A DNA stretch of 33,136 nt from Armatimonadota bacterium (GTDB taxonomy: Bacteria > Armatimonadota > Zipacnadia > Zipacnadales > VGFC01). Shown piece after piece: positions 15,636-23,685 of the stretch (position 1 is its first letter; every line of letters starts with the position of its first letter). The stretch lies in assembly GCA_016869045.1 (NCBI GenBank), contig VGFC01000031.1, positions 1-33,136 on the forward strand, read 5' to 3'. The position numbers and the translations under genes were made by a program. The notes under the pieces were generated by a model. It saw only the letters and a list, made by a program, of their open reading frames with translations. It was not told the DNA's origin and did not search any database.

Positions 15636-17564
15636 ATGAACATCCCACAACAGGTCGTGCTCATACCGCTCTCGATGGTGGTGTTCGGAACCATGGCCAA
15701 CGGCTTCTCATCAGCTGCCAGCAAGGACCTCGGGAACGGCTTCATGGATCACGGGGTCTGCACGCCGCTCTCCAATCACCGGGGGATCGTCGCGACGAAG
15801 GACGGCAACGGCAAGGACATCGTCCTGGCGTGGCTGATGGACCACCGTGGCTGTTACGAGCTGCTGCTGGTCGACGCCGAGACGGGGAAGAGCGAGGAGT
15901 TCCCCATTCCCGCCCCGACCGGCGGCGATGCGCCGTATGCCTCCATCCTATCAAGCGGCGGCAAGTACTACACGCACTTCGGGAGCCACTTCTACGAGTT
16001 CGACCCGGCGCAACGCAGGTTCAGCTTCGTGCACGAGACCGCGCCGCAGATGGCGATGGGCATGACGCAGGACGACAACGGCGTCATCTGGTCGGTGAGC
16101 TACCCCCAGAGCGGGGTGGTCTCCTACGACCCGAAGACCGGCGAGTTCATTGACTACGGCCACGTGTACAAGCAGGGCTGGGCCCAGTATCAGCGTTCCG
16201 TAGCGGCCGATGACGCGGGGTGGATCTACTTCGGCATCGGGAGCACGGCGAGCCAGATCATCGCCTTCGATCCGGCCACGCGCACGGCCACGCCGCTGCT
16301 TGCGGAGGCCGAACGGCTGCCGGCTGCCGGCGGAGTGGTGTACCGGGACGTCAACGGGAAGGTCTACGGGAGCAACGGGGGCGCGGCGGACAAGTGGATG
16401 GAGCTATACCGGGGGCAGCGCACCGATCTTCCGCAAGCGCCGGTGGTCAACAAGAAGTCGATCATCACGTCCTCGCAGGGGCTGTTCCATCAGCAGTTCC
16501 CGGACGGCAAGGTGCTGAAGGAGTTCGATACCATCGAGCGCCGGATGGTGATCGAGGACCCCGCGACGAAGCAGGCGACGGAGCTGAGCTTTAGCTACGA
16601 GAGCGAGGGGGCGCACATCATGGCGATGTGCGCGGCGCCCGACGGCACGATGTGCGGCGGCAGCGCGTTCCCCTTCCGGTTCTTCTCGTACAATCCGGCG
16701 ACGGATGAGTGGGTCCGTCACAAGGCATACCTGCAGTTCAACACGGTGGTTCGGCAGGGCGATCGGTGGTACACCGGCGGCTATGGCGCGGGCTTCCTGC
16801 TGGAATGGGACCCAGCGCAGCCGTGGGTGGGTACGGTCAAGGAGACGCCGGGCTGCAACCCGCTCTTCCTGGCGGAGGCGAACCCGGACATCAACCGCCC
16901 GCACGATCTGCTCGCCCATCCCGACGGGAGGACGTTGGTGCTTGCCGGCACGCCGGGGTACGGCCTGACCGGCGGCGCATTGATGTTCTGGGACCGCGAG
17001 AAGCGGGAGGCGCAGGTCATCAAACATACGGAGCTGGTCCCCGACCACGCCCCAATGAGCCTCGTCGCCCTGCCGGAGGGCAAGCTCCTGGTAGGCACGA
17101 CCATCGAGCCGGGCACCGGCGGGGCGGTGAAGGCCAAGGTGGCGGAGCTGCTCATCATGGACATGGCCGGCAAACAGGTGGAGTGGCACGAGGCGCTCCT
17201 GCCGAACGTGCGGAGCTACACGGACATGTGCATGGGTCCGAAGGGTCTCGTGTTTGGCTTCGCGGACCATCGGCGGTTCTTCGTCTTCGACCCGCAGACC
17301 CGCACGATCGTGACGGAGCGGGACATCACGGGAGAGCTCGGGCGCACCAACAGCGGCCAACAGACCCGCACGTTCGTGCTCGGGCCCGACGGGACGATCT
17401 ACGTGCTGCTGAGCAAGGGGATCGCTCGGCTCGACCCGGAGACGTTCGCGATCACGCTGCTGACGGAGTCGCCGGTCGGGATCGGCGCGGGCGGGGACTG
17501 GCTCGACGGCCGCATCTACTTCGGCAGCGGCTCGCACATGTACAGCTGGGATGTGACCGAGTAG
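15636..17564 (+). CDS. Exported beta-propeller protein (paralogue A)
   Basis: 642 aa from ATG 15636 with GGAGGTG about 6 bases upstream. Signal peptide about 1-28 (VVLIPLSMVVFGTMANGFSSA). The remainder consists of repeated four-stranded blade patterns, each with a phrase of the type I-AFDPATRTATPL, SYDPKTGEFIDYG, MFWDREKREAQVI or FVFDPQTRTIVTE. Each is preceded by G-IYFGIGS-like or KGLVFGFADHR-like strands. This is the PQQ/SMP-30/NHL-like beta-propeller architecture. No catalytic motif or cofactor site is recognisable. It is a clear paralogue of the propeller at 26007: YGLTGGALMFWD against YGLLGGPLCIFD, and LVGTTI against VGGTTI. Such exported propellers often bind ligands or act as lyases or lactonases, but no specific function is assigned. 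Confidence 0.8.
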   Translation: MNIPQQVVLIPLSMVVFGTMANGFSSAASKDLGNGFMDHGVCTPLSNHRGIVATKDGNGKDIVLAWLMDHRGCYELLLVDAETGKSEEFPIPAPTGGDAPYASILSSGGKYYTHFGSHFYEFDPAQRRFSFVHETAPQMAMGMTQDDNGVIWSVSYPQSGVVSYDPKTGEFIDYGHVYKQGWAQYQRSVAADDAGWIYFGIGSTASQIIAFDPATRTATPLLAEAERLPAAGGVVYRDVNGKVYGSNGGAADKWMELYRGQRTDLPQAPVVNKKSIITSSQGLFHQQFPDGKVLKEFDTIERRMVIEDPATKQATELSFSYESEGAHIMAMCAAPDGTMCGGSAFPFRFFSYNPATDEWVRHKAYLQFNTVVRQGDRWYTGGYGAGFLLEWDPAQPWVGTVKETPGCNPLFLAEANPDINRPHDLLAHPDGRTLVLAGTPGYGLTGGALMFWDREKREAQVIKHTELVPDHAPMSLVALPEGKLLVGTTIEPGTGGAVKAKVAELLIMDMAGKQVEWHEALLPNVRSYTDMCMGPKGLVFGFADHRRFFVFDPQTRTIVTERDITGELGRTNSGQQTRTFVLGPDGTIYVLLSKGIARLDPETFAITLLTESPVGIGAGGDWLDGRIYFGSGSHMYSWDVTE

Positions 17565-17600
17565 CTTCGCCGGGCTCTCTCGCCGAGAGGAGGCGCAGTC

Positions 17601-18713
17601 ATGCTCAGGGCGGGTGTTCTTCCGCTGATCACAGCGCTCAGCGCGGGGGCGATGGCGGAGGGCTGGCGGATGCCGGAGTTCATGATCTCGGGCTGGGGCG
17701 CGCCGACCGATGAGGCCACTGCAAGGGCCTTCGAGAGCGCGGGCTTCAACACGGTGATGTGCAAGGTCGAGCAACTGGAGCTGTGTCGGGCTCACGGCCT
17801 GAAGGCCATCCTGTTCGACGCGACCCCGGAGTTCGCGGCGCAGCACCAGGGCGACGAGGCGATCTGGGGGTACTACGTCCAGGATGAGCCGAAGGCCGAG
17901 GAGTTCGCCGCGGCGGGCGCGCGCGTGGCGGCCTTCGAGGCCGCGGACCCGACGCATCCGGGGTACGTGAACCTCATGGCCTGGATGGACCTGAAGCAGT
18001 ACTTCGCGACCGTGAAGCCTCGGTTCCTGAGCTACGATTACTACCAATGGTGGTGGGGCGAGAAGAACCACTTCGGCCGGCTGGCGGCCCATCGGCAGGC
18101 CGCGCTCGAGGCGGGCGTGCCGCTCATCTGCTGGGTCGAGGCCAATGCCGACAAGCGGTACGAAAGGGGCGAGGCGGGCGCCGGCTACCTGCCCGACAAC
18201 GCGGCGAAGCTGCGCCAGAGCGTCTTCACCGCGCTGGCGTACGGCGTGAAGGGCATTCAGTGGTTCACGACCGGGCTTGTGTTCGGGAAGGATGGCGCGC
18301 TCACGGAGTCCGGCGCCGACATCGCGCGGATCAACGCGGATGTCAACGCGCTGGGGCCGATCCTGGTCCGGTTGCGCTCCACGAACGTGTGGCACACGGG
18401 CCCCGTGCCGGAGGGTGCGCAGGCGCTGCCTGGAGACGGCAGGATCGCGACCAAGACCGGAGAGCTCGTCATCGGCGAGTTCGTCGAGGACGGCACGGGT
18501 GCGCAGTACCTGATGGTGGTCAACGAGAGCATCGAGAAGCCGAAATGGGTGGTGTTGGCGCTCAGCGGCGTGGCGGGGCCGGTTGAGGTGTTCCACCGCG
18601 AGGCGCGCAAGTGGTCGGCGGTGAGCGCGCCGGATGGCGACGGCCGGGCGAACGTGGAGTTCATCCTGCAAGCGGGGGATGGGGTGTTGATGCGGGTGAG
18701 GTGGAAACAGTAG
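17601..18713 (+). CDS. Exported TIM-barrel glycosidase-like protein
   Basis: 370 aa from ATG 17601 with AGAGGAGG upstream, 36 bp after the propeller gene, probably in the same transcript. Signal peptide about 1-19 (LRAGVLPLITALSAGAMA). The body looks like a single (beta/alpha)8 barrel: FMISGWGAPTDE, FESAGFNTVMCK, HGLKAILFDA, WGYYVQDEPKAEEF, PRFLSYDYYQWWWG, VPLICWVEAN, YGVKGIQWFTTG. E96 in QDEP is a plausible acid/base and E180 in CWVEAN a plausible nucleophile, as in clan GH-A-like barrels. A small C-terminal beta-domain (about 275-370, YLMVVNESIEKPKWVVLAL) follows. Family and substrate are unrecognised. Two palindromic repeats follow the stop codon. Confidence 0.75.
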   Translation: MLRAGVLPLITALSAGAMAEGWRMPEFMISGWGAPTDEATARAFESAGFNTVMCKVEQLELCRAHGLKAILFDATPEFAAQHQGDEAIWGYYVQDEPKAEEFAAAGARVAAFEAADPTHPGYVNLMAWMDLKQYFATVKPRFLSYDYYQWWWGEKNHFGRLAAHRQAALEAGVPLICWVEANADKRYERGEAGAGYLPDNAAKLRQSVFTALAYGVKGIQWFTTGLVFGKDGALTESGADIARINADVNALGPILVRLRSTNVWHTGPVPEGAQALPGDGRIATKTGELVIGEFVEDGTGAQYLMVVNESIEKPKWVVLALSGVAGPVEVFHREARKWSAVSAPDGDGRANVEFILQAGDGVLMRVRWKQ

Positions 18714-18720
18714 GACGGCA

Positions 18721-18771
18721 GGGGGCGTGATGAATCACGCCCCCACACGCGGGCGCGATGAATCGCGCCCC
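18721..18771. repeat. Paired palindromic repeats (locus 1)
   Basis: Hairpin 1 has arms GGGGGCGTGAT (18721-18731) and ATCACGCCCCC (18734-18744). Hairpin 2 has arms GGGCGCGAT (18751-18759) and ATCGCGCCC (18762-18770). Both have a GA centre. They lie between a stop codon and the next ribosome-binding site. The same paired arrangement recurs at 29154-29203. The GCGATGAATCGC core creates false ATG starts upstream of the next gene. Confidence 0.85.
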
Positions 18772-18796
18772 TACCTGGCGGAGGTTGGGAGACAGC

Positions 18797-21343
18797 ATGC
18801 GGCGCTCTGTGAGGATCGTGGCGGGTTGCACGGCGCTGGTCACGGCGATTGCGGGAGCAGCGAGGGCCGAGGCGGGTCTCGTGGAGTGGATCGCGGGGCA
18901 AGGGTCGCCCGCTGGTCAGGGGGCGCTGCGGGCGATCCGGGGTGGGAAGGAGTGGGTGCAGGTTCGGTGGAGGACGGTGGGGGTGAAGGAGTGGGAGGGT
19001 GAGTTGGGGGCGTGGGAGGCTGTGGGGAAGGGGTTGAGGGCGGAAGGCAAGGGTGATGGACTGCTCAAGGCGGTGGTCACGGCGGAGGGATGGCGAGGCG
19101 GGTTGCGGCTGAAGGTGACGATGGCGGCTACGCGGGCGACGACGCAGCCGACGGAGGTGTTCGTGGGCTGCGGCTTTGAGCCGGCGGAGTGGGAGAGGCA
19201 GTTCTTCCCGCGTCTCCCTTACCTGGTGCAGGCGCCCGAGGCGCCGACGATGATGCGCTTCGCGGCGGATGCAAACGATGCCACGACACCGGCAGATGCG
19301 CCGCGCAGCGCGTTCTACCCCTTCGGCGTGCTGGAGAGCGACCGCGTCTTCGTGCTCTGGGGCTCCCCGGACGTGGGGCGGTTCGCCGTGATCAGCCCGA
19401 ACCTTGTGGCGCCGAGCGCGCCGGGGTTCTCGCTGCGGCCCAAGCGCTTGGCGGCCGGACAGGGGCTGACGTTCGACCTCGTCCTGAAGCGCTTCGACAA
19501 GCCGCAGTGCCGGTACCGCGATGTGCTGCGGTGGTATCTGCGATCGGCGGAGAGTTCGGACCCGCTCGTTCGCGACCTGTTCCCGTGGGATGGACGGCGG
19601 CGCGCACGGCGGTTCCCGGTGGGCAACCTGGGCAGCGGGATGGGGCGCATGGGAGAGCCGCAGACGCCGGAGGCGAGGCTGCTCGACGACCTGCGCAAGC
19701 GGCGCGTAGCGGGACTGTGGTTCCAGGGCTGGAATGCGTGGGATGAGACGTACCCTACCGAGGGGGAGTGGTTCAACGAGTACTGGACGCGCTTCTCGGC
19801 GGACCAGATGCGCGATGAGATCGCGTGGCAGCGGAGGAACGGCCTGTTCCCGCTGTTGTACTGCCGGCAGTTCCTGACCGAGCAGGGGCTGCACGACGAC
19901 CGGCCGCCGTTCCGGGACTGGATCGGTCGCGACCAGGACGGCAACCGGCAGGCCTGGGGCGACTACCCGGTGCCCGAGAAAGCCGCCGCGCAGGTCGGCT
20001 TCCCGGTCCTGCAGCAGAGCTGCGCGGACTTCGGCAACGACGCCTACCGCGCGTGGTACGAGGAGCGAGTGAAGGCTTGCCTGGAGGAGTACGAGCCGGC
20101 GGGAATCGCGTGGGACATGGGTTGGGGAGCGGGGGATACGTGGGGGTACTCGCGGGGGAATCCGCGCACTCCGAACGGCGACGGGATGCTGCGCGCACAG
20201 GCGGACCTGTGGGGGTGGCTGCACGCGCACCACCCGGAGATGCGCACGATCTCGAACGAGGCGTTCGGGACGCCGTCGCAGATGTTCTCCGACGGGATCC
20301 TCATCGAGGGCGGGTTCGCGGTCGGCAAGACCGAACTCGACTACGAGGCCGCAAAGGCGCTCGGGACGACCGTCATCAGCTACGAGTACCCCCAGCAGTA
20401 CGCGGCGCGGCTGCGAGGGCTCCCGACGCAGCAGGCGCGCTACGTGCAGATGCGCTACCGCGCGATCGGGGTGAACACGAACTCCGGGCGGTACGTGGTC
20501 TACCCGTCACAGGAGATCGTCGGCAAGGAGGGCCCGGCCATCGCGTGCAGCGATCTGGTCGCCGATGGCCAGTGGCACGTCGCGACGTACGACATGCGCG
20601 GCTTGCCGAATGTGGAGGAGATCAAGGGGCTGGCGTTCGGGATGGAGTCGGGCGCGGAGGAGGCGCACCTGTGGGTTGACTACCTCCGCTTCAGCGCGAC
20701 GCCCGATGGGCCGCCGCTCGCCGCCGGGCCGGACAGCTTCCCCTCGAGCGTCACTTCCGCGCAGGCGGGCGCCTTCGAGGCGAGGCCGGGCTGGCTGGGT
20801 AATCCGGCGGCGGAGTACGAGGTGCGGAGCGACCAAGGCACCATCGAGTTCACGGTTCGCGGCGCAGGGAAGGGCATGAGCTGGTCGTTCTTCCCAGCGA
20901 GCGGGGTTCTCGCGCAGGAGTACCTGAAGGTGCTCAGCCTTGGCGCGTGCATCGGGGCGGGTGTGCGGGCCGAGTGGCCGACGGCGAACGCGTTCTCGGC
21001 GCAGGCCATGGCGCTCCCGCCGCTGGTGGGAAGCCACGACATCGAGATCAGCCCGCCTTCCAGCCCGCTGACTGCGTCGGCGTGGGGAGGTGAGGGGCGG
21101 CTACTGGTTGCGGTGCACAACGGCAGCACCGAGACGCAATCGGCGACGGTGGAGGTCGCGAGGGAGGCGCTCGCGGCGTCCGGCGTGGGGCGCGAGATGC
21201 AGGCGCGGAGCTGGGTCCTCGCGGCGAACGCCGAGCCGCTGAAGAAGGGACCAGCCGCCTCGATTGAGGCGGGGCGACTGAGGCTCGCGGTGACGCTGGA
21301 GCCGGGGCAGGCGCTGTTGTGGGGCAGTTGGGGGTGGGAGTGA
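18797..21343 (+). CDS. Large exported glycosidase-like protein with TIM-barrel core
   Basis: 848 aa from ATG 18797, preceded by GGGAGA. An in-frame ATG 13 codons earlier belongs to the palindromic repeat and is rejected. Signal peptide about 1-24 (SVRIVAGCTALVTAIAGAA). A beta-rich N-domain (to about 235) leads to YRDVLRWYL and a barrel-like core (about 260-560): LWFQGWNAWDETYP (D316-E317), NGLFPLLYCRQFL, AGIAWDMGWGAGDTWGY (D440), MRTISNEAFG, DGILIEGGFAVG, VISYEYPQQY. A beta-sandwich region (about 570-650, WHVATYDMRGLPNVEEI) resembles a binding module, and a C-terminal beta-domain ends the protein. The layout recalls GH31/36/97-like alpha-glycosidases and the DUF6259-like gene at 1-1451. I cannot name a family. 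D440 is the best nucleophile candidate by position alone. Confidence 0.7.
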   Translation: MRRSVRIVAGCTALVTAIAGAARAEAGLVEWIAGQGSPAGQGALRAIRGGKEWVQVRWRTVGVKEWEGELGAWEAVGKGLRAEGKGDGLLKAVVTAEGWRGGLRLKVTMAATRATTQPTEVFVGCGFEPAEWERQFFPRLPYLVQAPEAPTMMRFAADANDATTPADAPRSAFYPFGVLESDRVFVLWGSPDVGRFAVISPNLVAPSAPGFSLRPKRLAAGQGLTFDLVLKRFDKPQCRYRDVLRWYLRSAESSDPLVRDLFPWDGRRRARRFPVGNLGSGMGRMGEPQTPEARLLDDLRKRRVAGLWFQGWNAWDETYPTEGEWFNEYWTRFSADQMRDEIAWQRRNGLFPLLYCRQFLTEQGLHDDRPPFRDWIGRDQDGNRQAWGDYPVPEKAAAQVGFPVLQQSCADFGNDAYRAWYEERVKACLEEYEPAGIAWDMGWGAGDTWGYSRGNPRTPNGDGMLRAQADLWGWLHAHHPEMRTISNEAFGTPSQMFSDGILIEGGFAVGKTELDYEAAKALGTTVISYEYPQQYAARLRGLPTQQARYVQMRYRAIGVNTNSGRYVVYPSQEIVGKEGPAIACSDLVADGQWHVATYDMRGLPNVEEIKGLAFGMESGAEEAHLWVDYLRFSATPDGPPLAAGPDSFPSSVTSAQAGAFEARPGWLGNPAAEYEVRSDQGTIEFTVRGAGKGMSWSFFPASGVLAQEYLKVLSLGACIGAGVRAEWPTANAFSAQAMALPPLVGSHDIEISPPSSPLTASAWGGEGRLLVAVHNGSTETQSATVEVAREALAASGVGREMQARSWVLAANAEPLKKGPAASIEAGRLRLAVTLEPGQALLWGSWGWE

Positions 21344-21364
21344 GGCGGGCGCGGGACGTGCTGC

Positions 21365-23338
21365 CTACCTCGGCGGGCCGACCTTGCGGGCCAGTTCCCC
21401 GATGACGCGCCTGACGGCGTCCCAGTGAGCGGGGTCGGTCTTCACGCTGTCCCATCCCGTCCAGTCGCCGCCGTAGCTGTACCACCAGATCGCCTGGGCG
21501 CCCGCATCGAGGGCATGTTGGGCATACAGGCGCATGTCCTGTTCGCTCGGCAGCGGGCCCTCCGGCCCGGAGCGATGGCCCTGGGCGACGAACCAGATGG
21601 GGCGCTCGGGCAGGGCCTCCTTCGCCTGCTGGAGGACTCGCGGCAGGATTCCCGCGTTGCCGGCGCCGGGGTAGCAGTCGAACAGGTCGGCGTCGCACGC
21701 ATCGCGGAACGGGCGACTGCCCGGCCCGCCGAAGACGGGCATGGCCGGGTGGTAGGGGTCGGCGCGGGTGACCGCATCGTACAGGGCCTGCACGCGGGGC
21801 GCGTTCGAGACGTCGAAGTTGGGCTCGTCCCAGAGCGTCCAGCAGAGCAGGGCCGGGTGGTCCTTCAGTCGGCGCACGCGCTGCTCGATCGGGGCGAGGT
21901 TGAGGGCCTCTCCCTGGTACCACTCGCGGCGGAGGCCCATCATCACCTTGAAGCCGAACTCCTGGGCGGTGTCGAGGTAGGCGAGGGCGTTCTCGTCCGT
22001 GTCGGGCGCGTCGCTGTGCTCGAAGGCGTAGGTGTGGAGCGAGTTGAAGCCCGCTTCGCGCAACTCCCGCAGCTCGGCCTCTTTGCGGGCCGGCCCGGGC
22101 TTCCACCCGGCCGGGTCGGCGAAGACCCAGTAGAGGCCAATCGGGAAGAAGGGCTCGCCGTCAACCAGCGTCTGCCCCTGCGGGCTGAAGACGACCTCGT
22201 GGGGCGCGGGAGGGAGGATATCGAGCGGCCGCTCGTGCTCGTACCTCCGCCGCCCGGCGCCATCCACCACCGTCACGGTCAGACGGTACCGGCCGGGGGC
22301 CAGACGGCCGCCGTCGAGCGACGCGACCAGGGCCTCGCCTGACGAACGAGCGGCGAAGGTCGCCACCTTCCGGCCTGCCAGGTTGCGGAGGACGACGGCG
22401 GCCTTCACGCGCGAGAGCCTCTCCGGCGGGAACTGCTGAACCAGGATGCGGAGCGGCCAGCGATACTGCAGGCTCGCGAAGAGGGCGTTCTTGTAGGGAT
22501 AGCGGACATCCCACGGCGTGCCCCCGAGCAGCGCGGTCGGCGATCCGCCGAGCAGCTCGCCGGTCTGTGCGTCGCTCGCCTCCACCACGAACGTCCGTTC
22601 GACCTCGAGCGGCAGGGCCAGCTCCACGGTGACGGCGCCCTCGGGTGGCAACGTCACGGATGCCGGCTCACTCAGCTCGGATCGCGGAGCGGCATCCGCG
22701 ATCGCCTGGACGCGCACGCGGCGGGGCTCTTCGCCCGGCAGGCACGAGACCGCGACGCGGTAGCGCCAGTGGTCGCCGAGATCGTAGGGCTGCACTTCGG
22801 GAGCGCTGACCTGAACCGCGGCCGGGGAGACCTCGACATCGTCGATGAGGAACTCGGCCTGCGGAGCCGCGACGAGGTACAGATGCGCCCCGCCGTCGAT
22901 CGGGGTGAGCCCGACCGTGAGGCGCGTCCAGCCGGTGCTCTGCCCATCGAGACGCCGCATCACCGCGGAGCCCCAGGCGTAGGGGTAGGCCTCGACTGCG
23001 AGCGTCCCCGAGAGCCGCTTCACCCAGGCGGAGACGAGGTAGGTGCGGCCCTGCTCCAGCGGCGCGAGGGTCTCGTACACACCCGCGTCGCTGCCGAAGG
23101 TCTTCACTCGCAGGCACTGGCCGGAACCCGGACGGTCGGAGGGCTCGACGGAGAGCCGGTCGCCCCGGTTGACGTCGATGTTGACGGGCGTCCAGGCCTC
23201 CGGCGTGACCAGTTGTCCGGCGCCGGCCGAGTGGTCCTGGGCCGCGCCCTCCATGGCCCCGTTCCGCACGATGTCGGCCGGCACTGCGCCGGCGAGGCAC
23301 AGCACCAGCAAGCACGCGAGACTGAAGTGGTGGGACAC
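21365..23338 (-). CDS. Exported CBM + Ig-like + GH2/GH5-type TIM-barrel protein
   Basis: 657 aa from GTG 23338, chosen for AAGGAG 8 bases upstream and an immediate signal peptide (HFSLACLLVLCLAGAVPA). An N-terminal CBM4/9-like sandwich (about 22-165) shows VRNGAMEGAAQ, GQCLRVKTFG, YLVSAWVKR and AEFLIDDVEVSP. Beta-sandwich spacer domains (about 175-390) follow. The C-terminal barrel begins at VDGEPFFPIGLYWV and includes LREAGFNSLHTYAFEH, FGFKVMMGLRREW, HPALLCWTLWDEPNFD (E505), LFDCYPGAGN, RPIWFVAQGH and AIWWYSYGGDW. E505 matches the acid/base position of clan GH-A. The usual beta-7 nucleophile Glu appears as Q586 in WFVAQG, so catalysis may be absent or rearranged. It converges with the 848-aa gene 21 bp away and diverges from the beta-helix gene. 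Confidence 0.8.
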   Translation of the reverse strand: MSHHFSLACLLVLCLAGAVPADIVRNGAMEGAAQDHSAGAGQLVTPEAWTPVNIDVNRGDRLSVEPSDRPGSGQCLRVKTFGSDAGVYETLAPLEQGRTYLVSAWVKRLSGTLAVEAYPYAWGSAVMRRLDGQSTGWTRLTVGLTPIDGGAHLYLVAAPQAEFLIDDVEVSPAAVQVSAPEVQPYDLGDHWRYRVAVSCLPGEEPRRVRVQAIADAAPRSELSEPASVTLPPEGAVTVELALPLEVERTFVVEASDAQTGELLGGSPTALLGGTPWDVRYPYKNALFASLQYRWPLRILVQQFPPERLSRVKAAVVLRNLAGRKVATFAARSSGEALVASLDGGRLAPGRYRLTVTVVDGAGRRRYEHERPLDILPPAPHEVVFSPQGQTLVDGEPFFPIGLYWVFADPAGWKPGPARKEAELRELREAGFNSLHTYAFEHSDAPDTDENALAYLDTAQEFGFKVMMGLRREWYQGEALNLAPIEQRVRRLKDHPALLCWTLWDEPNFDVSNAPRVQALYDAVTRADPYHPAMPVFGGPGSRPFRDACDADLFDCYPGAGNAGILPRVLQQAKEALPERPIWFVAQGHRSGPEGPLPSEQDMRLYAQHALDAGAQAIWWYSYGGDWTGWDSVKTDPAHWDAVRRVIGELARKVGPPR

Positions 23339-23685
23339 GGCGGTGACTCCTTCCGGCTCCCGCGGGCGGACGTGGCAGGGCCGTGCGGCAGTCGTCGCGG
23401 CGAGGGCCTCGGCCTGCAGGTTCTCGTACCCCGCCGCCACGGCCTCCTCGGCTACGTGCCCAAACGCAGCCGCCCCGCCTGCTTCTCCGTCGGCTGCAGC
23501 GACGGCGGGGGCGGCAGGTGTCCGGTGTACCCTTAGCTAAGCACGCTGTGTCGGCGTCTACTGCCCTGCCGCCGTCCGGGAGACCCGAGATGACTCGCCT
23601 GCACGCCCGGCGTCGCTCTCACCTTGCCGGCCGATGCTCAGACGCGCATCTTCGCACTGCGGGAGCAATAGGAGGTCACGTAGGC
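23339..23685. other. Divergent intergenic region without a gene
   Basis: 347 bp separate the starts of two divergently transcribed exported-protein genes. I see no tRNA, no sigma70-like promoter pair and no convincing small reading frame. The only symmetric motif noticed is the 10-bp palindrome CTTAGCTAAG (23532-23541), AT-rich in a GC-rich setting and a possible protein-binding site. Frames open through here on both strands are GC-driven. Confidence 0.5.

Noticed and set aside
15433-15648. N-terminal extension of the GH3 gene by 72 codons to an upstream ATG.
   Set aside because: The added residues translate the 69-nt palindrome and a spacer. The GTG at 15432 has its own Shine-Dalgarno and begins just before the GH3 domain.
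18758-18796. Start of the 848-aa protein at ATG 18758.
   Set aside because: That ATG is the GCGATGAATCGC core of a palindromic repeat. ATG 18797 has a ribosome-binding site and gives a clean signal peptide.
23383-23685. Extension of the beta-helix gene upstream to 23383.
   Set aside because: The extra 101 residues are Arg/Pro/Ser-rich and would bury the signal peptide that starts at ATG 23686.
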